Assembly (NCBI GenBank): GCA_050486545.1
Contig: JBJHDM010000010.1
Span: 14,382 to 78,381 of the forward strand
DNA: 64,000 bases
Direction: 5' to 3'
Origin: DAOMNN01 sp050486545
Lineage (GTDB): Bacteria > Pseudomonadota > Gammaproteobacteria > Burkholderiales > Rhodocyclaceae
Under the pieces are notes generated by a model. The model was not told where the DNA came from. It did no database searches and worked only from the letters and a program-made list of their open reading frames with translations. Positions 49,009 through 58,091 of the stretch are shown here, piece after piece (within the stretch, counting starts at the first letter, position 1; each line of letters begins with the position of its first letter). A program made the position numbers and the translations under genes.

Positions 49009-49833
49009 GTGTCGATCCGCAACGCCTTCAGGATGGTGAGCCAGACGGACCCGGGCTGCCTGCGAGCACTCAACGAAGACGTCGTGCGCGTCGTGCCGGA
49101 TCTCGGTCTGGCCATCGTGGCCGACGGCATGGGGGGGCACAACGCAGGGGACATGGCGGCGCGCCTGGCGGTCGATGTCGTCGAAAGGCAGATCCGAAGC
49201 CTGCTCGAACAGGCCGGGGGCGTCGGGGAGGGGTTGCGCGCCGCGTTGGTCGAAGCCGACCGCCAGGTCGAGCAGGCCGGGCATGCCGACCGGCAACGCG
49301 AGCGTATGGGCGCGACGATTGCCTGCCTGCTGCTGCACGACGATCGCGCCTGGATCGCCCACGTCGGCGACACCCGTGTGTACCGCCTGCGTGGCGACCG
49401 GCTCGAACGACTGACTCGCGATCATTCTCCCGCGCAGCAGGCACTCGAGTCCGGTGTGATCGACGCGCAGGGGCTTGCAGGCAGCCACAATCGCCATCTG
49501 GTCACCCATGCACTGGGGGCAGAGGGTGCCGAGGCGGTCGAAGTCCGGGATCTGCCGACCGAACCGGGCGACCTGTTCCTCGTGTGTTCGGACGGGCTCA
49601 ACGACATGGTGGACGGGGAGGACCTCGAACTCGTGCTCGATACGATGCGCGACAACCTCCAGCTGGCTGCTTCCCAACTCGTCATGATCGCGCGCGACTG
49701 CGGCGGCCACGACAACATTTCGGTAGCGCTGGTACGGGTGGATACGTCGTTTCCGGCGTCCGCACGGGCGTCGACGCAGTCGGAGCGATCCTTTTTTGCG
49801 CGACTGCGCGGATGGCTCGGAAAAGGGGGCTGA
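49009..49833 (+). CDS. PP2C-family Ser/Thr protein phosphatase
   Basis: A 274-residue phosphatase with the PP2C metal-site motifs: RALNEDVVRV, VADGMGGHNAGDMAA, AWIAHVGDTRVYRLR, LFLVCSDGLNDMV and GGHDNISVALVRV. Length and motifs match Stp1/PppA. GTG 49009 is chosen because it stands 11 bases after GAGGAG; an upstream GTG at 48997 lies inside that site. It should dephosphorylate targets of the divergent Ser/Thr kinase. It is followed after 4 bp by the FHA gene, so the two are one operon. Confidence 0.9.
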   Translation: MSIRNAFRMVSQTDPGCLRALNEDVVRVVPDLGLAIVADGMGGHNAGDMAARLAVDVVERQIRSLLEQAGGVGEGLRAALVEADRQVEQAGHADRQRERMGATIACLLLHDDRAWIAHVGDTRVYRLRGDRLERLTRDHSPAQQALESGVIDAQGLAGSHNRHLVTHALGAEGAEAVEVRDLPTEPGDLFLVCSDGLNDMVDGEDLELVLDTMRDNLQLAASQLVMIARDCGGHDNISVALVRVDTSFPASARASTQSERSFFARLRGWLGKGG

Positions 49834-49837
49834 TGCG

Positions 49838-50527
49838 ATGGCCAAGATCGTGCTGAGCCTGGACGGCCGGATCATCGACCAGCGTTTCCTGTCCGACGAG
49901 CCGATCGTGATCGGCCGCGACGCTGCCTGCGACCTCGTCGTCCCGTCGGCTGCGGTGAGCCAGCGGCACGCGTCCATTTCCGCCGTCGTCAACGACCATT
50001 TCATCGAGGATCTGGGCAGTACCAACGGCACCGTCGTCAACGGCAGGCCGGTCACGCGCCATCTGCTGCAGAACGGCGATGTCGTGTTCCTCGGTGACTA
50101 CCGTCTCAAGTACGTGAGTACCGCGACGGCGGGATTGGGTCTGGATCGCACCCTGCTGCTCGATCCCGACGTCGCCGGCGGGCTCGGGAATGCCGCTGCC
50201 GTCGATGCCCGCGGGCTTGCCCTCGATACCGCCTCGGCGGCTGCGCATGCGGCCCGCGCACGGCTCGCGCAGTGCAGCGTGCGCGGGATCGATGGTCGCT
50301 ACGCCGGCCAGGATTTCGACGTCGAGCGGATCCTGCTTCCGGTCGGGCAGCGCGGCCTCGGCCTCGCGGTCATCAACCGCAGGCCGACCGGCTGCTTCCT
50401 CGTCCACGTCGGCGGCACGTCGCGCGCGCGCATCAACGGACGTCCCGTTGGCGACGAGCCGATGCTGCTCGTCGACGGCGACGTGATCGAAGCCGGTCCG
50501 GACAAGCTCGTGTTCAATCCCGACTGA
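49838..50527 (+). CDS. FHA-domain protein
   Basis: A 229-residue protein with an N-terminal FHA domain (about residues 20-92: EPIVIGRDAACDLVVPSAAVSQRHASI ... DLGSTNGTVVNGRPV), which binds phosphothreonine. A degenerate FHA-like second half (about 150-229: LGLAVINRRPTGCFLVHVGG ... RINGRPVGDEPMLLVDGDVI) follows. No transmembrane segment is present. It probably reads phosphorylation by the neighbouring kinase. It shares an operon with the PP2C gene (4-bp gap). Confidence 0.88.
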   Translation: MAKIVLSLDGRIIDQRFLSDEPIVIGRDAACDLVVPSAAVSQRHASISAVVNDHFIEDLGSTNGTVVNGRPVTRHLLQNGDVVFLGDYRLKYVSTATAGLGLDRTLLLDPDVAGGLGNAAAVDARGLALDTASAAAHAARARLAQCSVRGIDGRYAGQDFDVERILLPVGQRGLGLAVINRRPTGCFLVHVGGTSRARINGRPVGDEPMLLVDGDVIEAGPDKLVFNPD

Positions 50528-50602
50528 CGTTTAGCCGGCGGACGCTGCCCCAGCCCGTTCCGGCGCAGGTTCGCGAGGTAGCGGCGTACAATGGTCGGGA
50601 TC

Positions 50603-52768
50603 ATGACTCCGGAACCGATTCTCGCCCGCGCCCGTGCGCCGGCGACCCCCGCACCGTTCCTGCCGATGTCCCGCGCCGGGATGGATGCGCTCGGCTGGGA
50701 TGCGTGTGACGTCGTGCTCGTCACCGGCGATGCCTACATCGACCACCCCAGCTTCGGCATGGCCCTGGTCGGGCGCTTGCTCGAGGCGCAGGGCTGTCGC
50801 GTCGGCATCCTGAGTCAGCCCGACTGGAAGAGCGCCGAGCCGTTCCGGACGCTGGGCCGGCCGCGGCTTTTCTTCGGCATCACCGCCGGCAACATGGATT
50901 CGCTGGTCAACCGCTACACCTCCGATCGCAAGATCCGCTCCGAGGATGCCTACACGCCGAATGCCGAGGCCGGAAAGCGGCCCGATCGAGCGGTCACCGT
51001 GTATGCGCAGCGTGCGCGTGAGGCCTTTCCGGGCACCCCGGTCGTCATCGGCAGCATCGAGGCCAGCCTGCGGCGCATCGCACATTACGACTACTGGTCG
51101 GACAAGGTGCGCCGCTCGGTGCTGGTCGACTCCAAGGCCGACCTGCTGATCTTCGGAAATGCCGAGCGCGCGCTGGTCGCGCTGGCGCACCGGCTGGCGG
51201 CCGGCGAGCCGATCGAGTCGATCCGCGACCTGCGCGGCACCGCGATGCGCGTCAAGCCCGGCTGGCTGCCGGACGAGGCGTGGAGTGAGGTCGACAGCCG
51301 TGAGCTCGACCGGCCCGGCCCGCTCGCTCCGCATCCCGATCCCTACGCGATGGAGGCGACCGCCCCCGCGCCCGTCGCGTCGGCCGGCGCGGCCGACACG
51401 GCGCAACCTGTGCGCATCGTCTCCGCCCGCGAGCGTGCAGCCGAACGGCGCGCGCAGCGGGCGAAGACCGTGATCCGCCTGCCGTCGTACGAGGAGGTCG
51501 TGGCCGACCCGGTCCTCTACGCCCACGCCTCGCGTGTGTTCCACCTCGAATCGAACCCCGGCAACGCGCGCGCGCTGGTGCAGGCGCACGGCGAGGGGCC
51601 GGGCCGGCAGGACGTCTGGCTCAACCCGCCGCCGCTTCCGCTGACCACCGAGGAGATGGATTTCGTCTACGGCCTGCCCTATGCGCGCAGCCCGCATCCG
51701 GCCTACGGCGATGCGCGCATCCCGGCGTGGGAGATGATCCGGTTCTCGATCAACATCATGCGTGGCTGCTTCGGCGGCTGTACCTTCTGTTCGATCACCG
51801 AGCACGAGGGCCGCATCATCCAGAGCCGCTCCGAGGCCTCGATCCTGCGCGAGATCGAGGAGATTCGCGATCGGACCCCGGGTTTCAAGGGGCACATCAC
51901 CGATCTGGGCGGGCCGACCGCGAACATGTACCGCATGGCGTGCAAGGATCCCGCCATCGAAGCCGCCTGCCGGCGCCTGTCATGCGTGTATCCGGACATC
52001 TGTCCGAACATGAATACCGACCATGCGCCGCTGATCTCGCTGTACCGCAAGGCGCGTGCGATTCCCGGGGTCAAGCGGATCACGATCGGCTCGGGGCTGC
52101 GTTACGACCTCGCGGTGCGCTCGCCCGAATACGTCGAGGAACTCGTCACCCACCACGTCAGCGGCCTCCTGAAGATCGCCCCCGAGCACACCGAAGAGGG
52201 TACGCTCGCCAAGATGATGAAACCGGGCATCGGCAGCTACGAGCGGTTCCGCGAGATGTTCGAGAGGTTCTCGAAAAAGGCCGGCAAGAAGCAGCATCTC
52301 GTGCCGTACTTCATCGCCGCCCATCCCGGTACGACCGACGAGGACATGGTCAACCTGGCCTTGTGGCTCAAGGCCAACGGTTTTCGCCTCGATCAGGTGC
52401 AGACTTTCCTGCCCACGCCGATGGCGCTCGCGACGACGATGTACCACAGCCGCAAGAACCCGCTGCGCAAGGTGTCGGCCGACTCCGAGACCGTCGAAAC
52501 GGCTCGTGCGGGCCGCATCCGCAAGTTCCACAAGGCACTGTTGCGCTGGCACGACCCGGAGAACTGGCCGCTGATCCGCGAGGGATTGATCGCGATGGGC
52601 CGCGCCGACCTGATCGGCAGGCGCCCCGACCAGCTCGTGCCGCACCAGCAACCGGCCGGAGCGCGCGACGGCGGACTGCCGAACGGTCCGGTCGTCCGAG
52701 GCAGCCGGCCGCATCCGTCGGGGGGGCGGGGCCGGCAGCGCGCGTGCGGCAAGACCGCATCGCGATGA
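50603..52768 (+). CDS. YgiQ-family radical SAM protein
   Basis: A 721-residue radical SAM enzyme of the YgiQ/UPF0313 family. The N-terminal domain (LPMSRAGMDALGWDACDVVLVTGDAYIDHPSFG) is followed by the radical SAM core with the cluster motif CFGGCTFC (Cys-x3-Cys-x2-Cys, about residue 388) and SITEHEGRIIQSRSEASILREI. The family C-terminus includes QVQTFLPTPMALATTMYHS, and the tail is basic and disordered. The substrate is unknown for the whole family. ATG 50603 is preferred over ATG 50591 because the latter has a weaker ribosome site. The gene is 75 bp after the FHA gene and probably a separate transcript. Confidence 0.9.
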   Translation: MTPEPILARARAPATPAPFLPMSRAGMDALGWDACDVVLVTGDAYIDHPSFGMALVGRLLEAQGCRVGILSQPDWKSAEPFRTLGRPRLFFGITAGNMDSLVNRYTSDRKIRSEDAYTPNAEAGKRPDRAVTVYAQRAREAFPGTPVVIGSIEASLRRIAHYDYWSDKVRRSVLVDSKADLLIFGNAERALVALAHRLAAGEPIESIRDLRGTAMRVKPGWLPDEAWSEVDSRELDRPGPLAPHPDPYAMEATAPAPVASAGAADTAQPVRIVSARERAAERRAQRAKTVIRLPSYEEVVADPVLYAHASRVFHLESNPGNARALVQAHGEGPGRQDVWLNPPPLPLTTEEMDFVYGLPYARSPHPAYGDARIPAWEMIRFSINIMRGCFGGCTFCSITEHEGRIIQSRSEASILREIEEIRDRTPGFKGHITDLGGPTANMYRMACKDPAIEAACRRLSCVYPDICPNMNTDHAPLISLYRKARAIPGVKRITIGSGLRYDLAVRSPEYVEELVTHHVSGLLKIAPEHTEEGTLAKMMKPGIGSYERFREMFERFSKKAGKKQHLVPYFIAAHPGTTDEDMVNLALWLKANGFRLDQVQTFLPTPMALATTMYHSRKNPLRKVSADSETVETARAGRIRKFHKALLRWHDPENWPLIREGLIAMGRADLIGRRPDQLVPHQQPAGARDGGLPNGPVVRGSRPHPSGGRGRQRACGKTASR

Positions 52769-52876
52769 AGGCCGGGCGAGGAGTCGTCCGGGAATGGGCA
52801 GAATCGCACGACCCTGTGCCCGCGGCTGTGTTATACGTAGAACCTCACTTTCACCTGGCATGCCCTGGACCCACCC

Positions 52877-53557
52877 ATGAACGCAGAACAAGATACTGTC
52901 GTATTCGGCACCGAGGACTTGCTGCGCAGCCTGTGCAATTCGGTGACCAAGGTGCTCACTGCCGCGACCAATACCCCGATCCGCTATTCGGGCATGGTCC
53001 AGCGCATCAGCAAGACCTGCCTCAAGCCCGACATCGGCTGCTTCGTCCTCTTCGACGGGGGGTTCTCGGGCCTGGTCGTCACCAACTTTTCTTCGCGCGC
53101 GGCGATGGAGCTGTACGAGACCTACATGCTGAACATGGGGATGGCGAAGGAGGATCTGGCGAGCGCCTATACCTCGGACGAAGTCGGCAACGTGATGGGC
53201 GAGCTGATGAACCAGATCGTCGGCGACTTCACAGGCAAGGTGGCACGCGAACTGCAGACCCACATCACCCAGAACCAGCCCAAGATGCTGGCGCTCACCA
53301 AGCAGGTCATGCTCAGCGTCGATACCAACCTCGATCAGCCCGAATCGCGTCGTGTGACCTTCTACACCGCCCGCAACAACATCTTCTACCTCGAACTTGC
53401 GATCGACCGCACCGAGTTCATCAAGCTGCACGACTTCGAGTCGGACGAAGCGGATCCGGACGACCTGTTCGCCCAGGCCAACGGGGAGTCGCAATCCGCG
53501 GCGCCGTCCGCGGATGCGACCGACAGCGAGGATCTTCTCCGGTCCCTGGGCATGTGA
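52877..53557 (+). CDS. DUF3334 family protein (CheX-like fold)
   Basis: A 226-residue cytosolic protein. The conserved block LCNSVTKVLTAATNTPIRYSGMVQRISKTCLKPDIGCFVLFDGGFSGLVV and the EVGNVMGELMNQIVGDFTGKV helix identify DUF3334, related to CheX/CheC-type chemotaxis phosphatases. The E-x2-N phosphatase signature is present in the form DEVGNVMGELMNQI, so dephosphorylation of a response regulator is plausible but unproven. The acidic tail (DSEDLLRSLGM) echoes the N-terminal EDLLRSL. Start ATG 52877 fits the family. No che genes are nearby. Confidence 0.87.
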   Translation: MNAEQDTVVFGTEDLLRSLCNSVTKVLTAATNTPIRYSGMVQRISKTCLKPDIGCFVLFDGGFSGLVVTNFSSRAAMELYETYMLNMGMAKEDLASAYTSDEVGNVMGELMNQIVGDFTGKVARELQTHITQNQPKMLALTKQVMLSVDTNLDQPESRRVTFYTARNNIFYLELAIDRTEFIKLHDFESDEADPDDLFAQANGESQSAAPSADATDSEDLLRSLGM

Positions 53558-53663
53558 GTCTGGAAGACGCCCAAGGGCGGCAGGCGGCGCCGCAATGGCG
53601 AGCAGGGAATTTTTCCGCGGTTGACGGTCCACCCGTCAGAGCGAACCGCAACCAGGAACCTTG

Positions 53664-54011
53664 ATGCAACGCGACCCGAGATTCGAAGCCCTGCTGCGCG
53701 AGATGCAGCACACCCCGTCCCGGCCGGTCGGCCTGATGCAGAAGATCGGTGCAGTCCTTGCCGGCATTGTCGTGTTTGCATTGGCCCTGACCGTCTCCGT
53801 ACTGTTCTTTGCCGTCGTGGTGGCGGTCGGTCTCGTCGTTTCCGGCGTGGTCTGGTGGAAGACGCGTGCACTGCGCAAGGCGATGCGCGAGGTCCGGGCC
53901 GAGGCGGAGCGACGGGCATCGCAAGGCCCTGCACCGAATGAAGGGATCGTCATCGAGGGCGAGGTCGTACGCGAGGTGCGCGAAGAGCGCAGGGAAGGTG
54001 CGCGCGACTGA
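53664..54011 (+). CDS. Small membrane protein of unknown function
   Basis: A 115-residue protein. Residues 25-65 form two closely spaced hydrophobic helices (GAVLAGIVVFALALTVSVLFF, then VVVAVGLVVSGVVWW). A basic helical tail with RKAMREVRAEAERRAS and an acidic end follow. It would sit in the inner membrane with both termini inside. I do not recognise a family. ATG 53664 is chosen over TTG 53661 after AGGAA. It stands 106 bp behind the DUF3334 gene, probably transcribed with it, and 60 bp from the convergent alpha/beta hydrolase gene. Confidence 0.6.
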   Translation: MQRDPRFEALLREMQHTPSRPVGLMQKIGAVLAGIVVFALALTVSVLFFAVVVAVGLVVSGVVWWKTRALRKAMREVRAEAERRASQGPAPNEGIVIEGEVVREVREERREGARD

Positions 54012-54071
54012 TGCGCGACGGGGCTGTGCGCTTGACGCGGCGCACTGCGCCTGGCGCCTGGTCGGAAGGCT

Positions 54072-55184
54072 CTACCCGAACCGATACATGTTTCGCCCGA
54101 TGTCGAAGTGCAGACGCGCCTCGGCAAACTCACCGTTGAGGGCTTCGTGGAAGAAGCGCCGGATCTGCGGGTTGCGCAGCGGGCGATCCTCGAAGTACGC
54201 GTGGGAACGGGCGACGTGGGGCTGGTCGGTGAAATCGACGTAGACCGCCTGGCGGGAGTCGAGGCGGTAGGGATAGTGGCCGAGGCGGGCTTTCTGCTGC
54301 TCGCCGAGCTTCATGCGCGAGGCCGCCAGTGCGCTGTCGCGTTCGTTGATCGTGATGTAGATCCGGCCGCGGCACTGGATGCGGTCGACCCACTCGGGAT
54401 GCCCCTCGTTGTTGGTGTCGGCCGCGACCAGCACGACGTTGTCGAACACCAGATGGTCGCCGCGGTATACCGACGACTTGAGCAGGTGCTTGAAGACGTA
54501 GTTGCCCATGCTGTGCAGCATCATGTTGATCGAGAACGGGCACCATTTTTCGGCCTGGGTGGTGAAGAACCGGTCCCACTTCTCGGCATCGTCGGGAAAT
54601 CGCCGGTTGGCCTCGTCCTCGGTGCGGCGCACGTGTTCGGCGTGGATGCCGTGGAGCAGTTGCTCCATGCGTGCGATGGCGCGGTCGAGCGCGCCGGTCG
54701 AGGCCATCGCGTCACGCTTGTCGCTCTTGTAGCTGACGACGCCACGGGCGCCACCTCCATGCGCCGGCCAGGTGAAGGGGATGACCTCGACGCCGTAATT
54801 GGAGGCGAGTTGCTCGGCGCGGTCGAGTACGGCGCCGACATCGTTGTTGTAGCCATGGACGAAGAACAGCAGGTTGCAGCCTTTTCCCGGCTTCCCCGAG
54901 GCCTGAGGGTTGACCCGTTCCTGGACCTTGCGTGCAACGTAGCTGCTGGCATAGACAGGAAGTCTCTCGCCCGAATCGGGGTCCGACGGAATCTCCAGGC
55001 CCACTTCCGCAGCCATCGCTTCGGTGATCCGGTCCGGCAGGATCCGCACCTGCCAGCGCTTGCCCTTCCTGACGGCCTCGGCAAAGCGCAGTTCGTTGGG
55101 GCCGTGACGGTTGGGGCTCGATCCGAAGGCCTTGTCGACTTCGGTCCGGGTCTCGTCGACCTCGCGGTTGGTGACGATGAACAT
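54072..55184 (-). CDS. Alpha/beta hydrolase (DUF900-like)
   Basis: A 370-residue cytosolic alpha/beta-hydrolase-like protein. The core includes LLFFVHGYNNDVGAVLDRAEQLA (oxyanion-hole strand, HGYNN) and a nucleophile elbow INMMLHSMGNYVF with Ser in HSMGN. A candidate acid/histidine region lies after VVLVAADTNN. It matches the DUF900/COG4782 family of uncharacterised esterases. ATG 55184 follows GGAGGAAG; an ATG 15 bases upstream is possible. A sigma70-type promoter lies about 100 bp upstream. Confidence 0.8.
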   Translation of the reverse strand: MFIVTNREVDETRTEVDKAFGSSPNRHGPNELRFAEAVRKGKRWQVRILPDRITEAMAAEVGLEIPSDPDSGERLPVYASSYVARKVQERVNPQASGKPGKGCNLLFFVHGYNNDVGAVLDRAEQLASNYGVEVIPFTWPAHGGGARGVVSYKSDKRDAMASTGALDRAIARMEQLLHGIHAEHVRRTEDEANRRFPDDAEKWDRFFTTQAEKWCPFSINMMLHSMGNYVFKHLLKSSVYRGDHLVFDNVVLVAADTNNEGHPEWVDRIQCRGRIYITINERDSALAASRMKLGEQQKARLGHYPYRLDSRQAVYVDFTDQPHVARSHAYFEDRPLRNPQIRRFFHEALNGEFAEARLHFDIGRNMYRFG

Positions 55185-55526
55185 GCGCGCTTCCTCCATC
55201 CCGGGGTTAGAGAGCCTGCCGGCGTTCTCCATTCTTTCCGACGATCCGGGCAAATGACTTTGTGCTATCCGGCAGTCCTGGTTCACTATAGAGCAGGTCG
55301 ACGATCTTGCAATTGTCATCGTCATGGCCAAGGCGGGACGGGCGGAGCCGAGTCGGGCGTTTCGTCGAGTGTGCAGGGCGTTTGCGCCGGCCGGGGCAAT
55401 GCCTTGCGGATTCGATCTGCTAGGATGGAAAGAATGTCGTTCCCGTGAGTATCCTTTGCATGGAAATCATCGGATTGCGGCCCATCTTCCGGCCGGCCGT
55501 CGGCGCTTCGAGCGAGTTCTGAGGGA
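55185..55526. other. Divergent intergenic region (342 bp)
   Basis: No gene seen. It holds the minus-strand promoter listed separately. The cardiolipin synthase start has only a weak GAGCG/GAGGG ribosome site and no clear promoter hexamers. Confidence 0.45.
55285..55312 (-). promoter_or_regulatory. Sigma70-type promoter of the alpha/beta hydrolase gene
   Basis: On the minus strand TTGCAA (55312-55307), 16 bp, then TATAGT (55290-55285). A good hexamer pair, about 100 bp before the start codon. Confidence 0.55.
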
Positions 55527-56978
55527 ATGACTGCCCCCGTACCCGTGCGTCGGTGGCGACATCGCTACCTGCTCGCCGCGATGATCGTCGTGCATGCAAT
55601 CGGATTCCTGTCGTCGCTCGATGCGCTGATGTCCACGCGCACCGCACAGGGCACCGTGGCATGGATGGTTTCGCTGAACACGATTCCGGCCGCTGCGGTG
55701 CCGGCCTACTGGGTGTTCGGGCGCAGCAAGTTCCAGGGCTACGTGATCGGTCGCCGCGAGGACGATACGCTGCTGTTTCGCGAGCTCGAAGACAAGATGA
55801 CGCACGTACACCCGTTCCGTGTCGTGAGGCCGCCCGGGGATGGGCGCGTCGAGGCGGTCGAGCGCCTGGCGAAAATGCCGATGGTCGGTGGCAACGCCGT
55901 CGAACTGCTCATCGATGGCGAGGCGACTTTCCGCAGCATCCTCGAAGGCATCGCCGCGGCGCAGCAGTTCGTGCTGGTGCAGTTCTACATCGTGCGCGAT
56001 GACGAACTGGGTCGCGAACTGCAGCGCTTGCTGCAGCGGAAGGCAAACGAGGGGGTCGCGGTCCATTTCCTGTACGACGAGATCGGCAGCTATCGCTTGC
56101 CGGTCCGCTATCTTCATGAACTGACCGAGGCCGGCGTCCAGGTCCGACGCTTCCATTCCACGCGCGGGTCGGGAAACCGCTTCCAGCTCAATTTTCGCAA
56201 TCATCGCAAGGTCGTCGTCGTCGACGGACGCTACGGATGGGTGGGCGGACTGAACGTCGGTGACGAGTACCTCGGGCGTGACGAGCGCTTCGGCGCCTGG
56301 CGCGATACGCACCTGAAGATGGAGGGGCCGGCCACGCTGTGCCTGCAGCTTTCCTTCGTCGAGGACTGGCACTGGGCTACCGGCCAGATCCTGGAACTGG
56401 AATGGAATGCGATACCGGCTGCCGGACGCGACGTGCCGGTACTGGTGCTGCCGAGCGGCCCGGCCGACCGCTTCGAGACCGCGAGCCTGATGGTCCAGCA
56501 TGCGATCGGTGCCGCGCAGCGCCGGCTATGGATTTCCAGTCCGTACTTCGTTCCCGACGAAGGCGTGCTCGGCGCGCTCAAGCTCGCGGCGCTGCGCGGG
56601 GTCGACGTGCGGATCCTGATTCCGGAGCGGCCCGACAACGTCCTGGCCTACTACGCCGCCTATGCCTTCGTCGGCCCGCTCCTCGAGGCCGGGGTGTCGA
56701 TCCACCGCTATCGGGCCGGCTTCCTGCATGGCAAGTCGATGCTCGTCGACGACAACGCGGCGGCGGTGGGGACGGTGAATCTCGACAACCGGTCGTTTCG
56801 TCTCAACTTCGAGATCACGGCATGGGTCCTGGACGAGGCGTTCACGTCCGAGGTCGAGACGATGTTCGAGCACGACTTCGAGCGCTCCCGGACCATGACC
56901 CTGGATGGGGTCGAGGCCAAGCCGTGGTGGTTCCGGGCGGCCTCGCGCGCAGCTTACCTGACCGCCCCCGTTCTGTAG
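55527..56978 (+). CDS. cls: Cardiolipin synthase (phospholipase D family)
   Basis: A 483-residue membrane enzyme that condenses phosphatidylglycerol to cardiolipin. Two N-terminal TM helices (about residues 15-33 and 42-62) anchor it. Two HKD motifs follow: HRKVVVVDGRYGWVGGLN (about residue 231) and HGKSMLVDDNAAAVGTVNLDNRSF (about 402). Both His-Lys-Asp triads are intact. Length and layout match ClsA-type synthases. ATG 55527 follows GAGGGA. Its stop lies 1 bp from the convergent cueR stop, so the two genes nearly overlap tail to tail. Confidence 0.9.
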   Translation: MTAPVPVRRWRHRYLLAAMIVVHAIGFLSSLDALMSTRTAQGTVAWMVSLNTIPAAAVPAYWVFGRSKFQGYVIGRREDDTLLFRELEDKMTHVHPFRVVRPPGDGRVEAVERLAKMPMVGGNAVELLIDGEATFRSILEGIAAAQQFVLVQFYIVRDDELGRELQRLLQRKANEGVAVHFLYDEIGSYRLPVRYLHELTEAGVQVRRFHSTRGSGNRFQLNFRNHRKVVVVDGRYGWVGGLNVGDEYLGRDERFGAWRDTHLKMEGPATLCLQLSFVEDWHWATGQILELEWNAIPAAGRDVPVLVLPSGPADRFETASLMVQHAIGAAQRRLWISSPYFVPDEGVLGALKLAALRGVDVRILIPERPDNVLAYYAAYAFVGPLLEAGVSIHRYRAGFLHGKSMLVDDNAAAVGTVNLDNRSFRLNFEITAWVLDEAFTSEVETMFEHDFERSRTMTLDGVEAKPWWFRAASRAAYLTAPVL

Positions 56979-56979
56979 G

Positions 56980-57426
56980 TCAGCGCTTGCCGAACGGCGC
57001 TCCCGGTGTTCGGGCGGGGCGTCCGGTGCACGATCCCGGAGAAGCGTCCAGGTCGGCCAGGATGGGGCAGTCGGGCCGGTCGTCGCCGTGACAGTGCGAA
57101 GCCAGGGCCTGCAGCGTGTCGACCATGCCCTGCAACTCGGCGATCTTGCGCCGAAGCGCGGCCACGTGCCCCATGGCAATCTGCTTGACGTCGGCGCTGG
57201 CGCGCTGCTTGTCCTGCCATAACGCGAGCAGCCCTCCGATGTCGTCGACCGAAAAGCCCAGGTCTCGCGCACGGCGGATGAATCGCAGCACGTGTACGTC
57301 CTCGTCGCGGTAGTCGCGGTAGCCGGACCCGGTGCGCCGTACCGGCGCGATCAGGCCAATCAATTCGTAGTAGCGGATCATCTTTGCCGATACGCCCGAG
57401 GCGTCGGCGGCCTTGCCGATGTTCAT
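56980..57426 (-). CDS. cueR: Cu(I)-responsive MerR-family regulator CueR
   Basis: A 148-residue MerR-type activator: winged helix (MNIGKAADASGVSAKMIRYYE), dimerisation helix and the copper loop with C112 and C120 (CHGDDRPDC). The spacing is exactly that of E. coli CueR. The C-terminal SPGSCTGRP adds a further cysteine. It activates promoters with a 19-bp spacer when bound to Cu+. One such promoter lies at 58046-58076, in front of the copA remnant. The gene is just downstream of that remnant on the same strand and is intact. Confidence 0.92.
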   Translation of the reverse strand: MNIGKAADASGVSAKMIRYYELIGLIAPVRRTGSGYRDYRDEDVHVLRFIRRARDLGFSVDDIGGLLALWQDKQRASADVKQIAMGHVAALRRKIAELQGMVDTLQALASHCHGDDRPDCPILADLDASPGSCTGRPARTPGAPFGKR

Positions 57427-57448
57427 CCGGTCCTCCTCGGGTCGGTCT

Positions 57449-58008
57449 TCATGCCTGGGCGATCCGGCTCGACGCGGTCCCCGCACCGACTCCGGTCCCT
57501 TGCAGGGCGGAAACCGGTGCCGTGAAGCGGCGCAGGCGCAGTGCATTCGTGAGCACGAACACGCGCGATAGCGACATCGCCGCCGCGGCGAAGATCAGGG
57601 ACAGCAGCAAGCCGGCGCTGGCATAGAACACGCCGGCCGCGATGATCACCGCGGAGGCCTCGTAATAGACGTTGACCGTGCCTTCGGGCAAGACGCCTGG
57701 CTCAGTGCGGCTGCGATCCAGACCGATCGCTGCAGGTTGCGCTCCTCGGCCTGCGCCGTCGCGGCACGGGCCGATTCGGTGGCGTCGCCGACCGGGCGGG
57801 TGCCGAAGCCCGCCTTTCGGACTGCCTCGATCAACGCGGCGAGTGGCGCAGTTCCGGATGTCTCGATGTGGGCGTGCCGCGCGGCGAGATTGACGCTCGC
57901 GTCGATCACGCCCGGCACCCGCTCGACGCGCCCCACGCAGGCCACGCAGTTCATGCCCGCGATGCCCAGCCGGCGCGACTCGCCTGCTGGTGTGACGATC
58001 TGGTCCAT
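57449..58008 (-). pseudogene. copA: copA (copper-exporting P-type ATPase), internally deleted
   Basis: The remnant begins at ATG 58008 with a heavy-metal-associated domain (GIAGMNCVACVGRVE, CxxC intact) and continues to a first transmembrane start (SVWIAAALS). In another frame it then reads GVLPEGTVNVYYEASAVII, matching the region before TM3/4. It jumps straight to the far C-terminus (AAGVFYASAGLLLSLIFAAAAMSLSRVFVLTNALRLRRF). The actuator, phosphorylation (DKTGT) and nucleotide domains are all missing. At least two deletions and one frameshift explain this, so no functional pump is made. The CueR-type promoter ahead of it is intact. Confidence 0.85.
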
Positions 58009-58045
58009 AGGGTCTTGCTCCGACGGCGAATGGGTTTCAGGCCCC

Positions 58046-58076
58046 AGTGTAGACCTTGACCTCATGGGAAGGTCAA
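58046..58076 (-). promoter_or_regulatory. CueR-type promoter of the broken copA
   Basis: On the minus strand TTGACC (58076-58071), 19-bp spacer, TACACT (58051-58046). The dyad GACCTT-N11-AAGGTC is centred in the spacer. The long 19-bp spacer and this dyad are the signature of a MerR-family (CueR) promoter. Confidence 0.85.
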
Positions 58077-58091
58077 CGGTTTCGTGATCCG

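Noticed and set aside
46829..50527. Type VI secretion locus
   Set aside because: Only the regulatory kinase/phosphatase/FHA/lipoprotein genes are present; no structural tss gene within the window.
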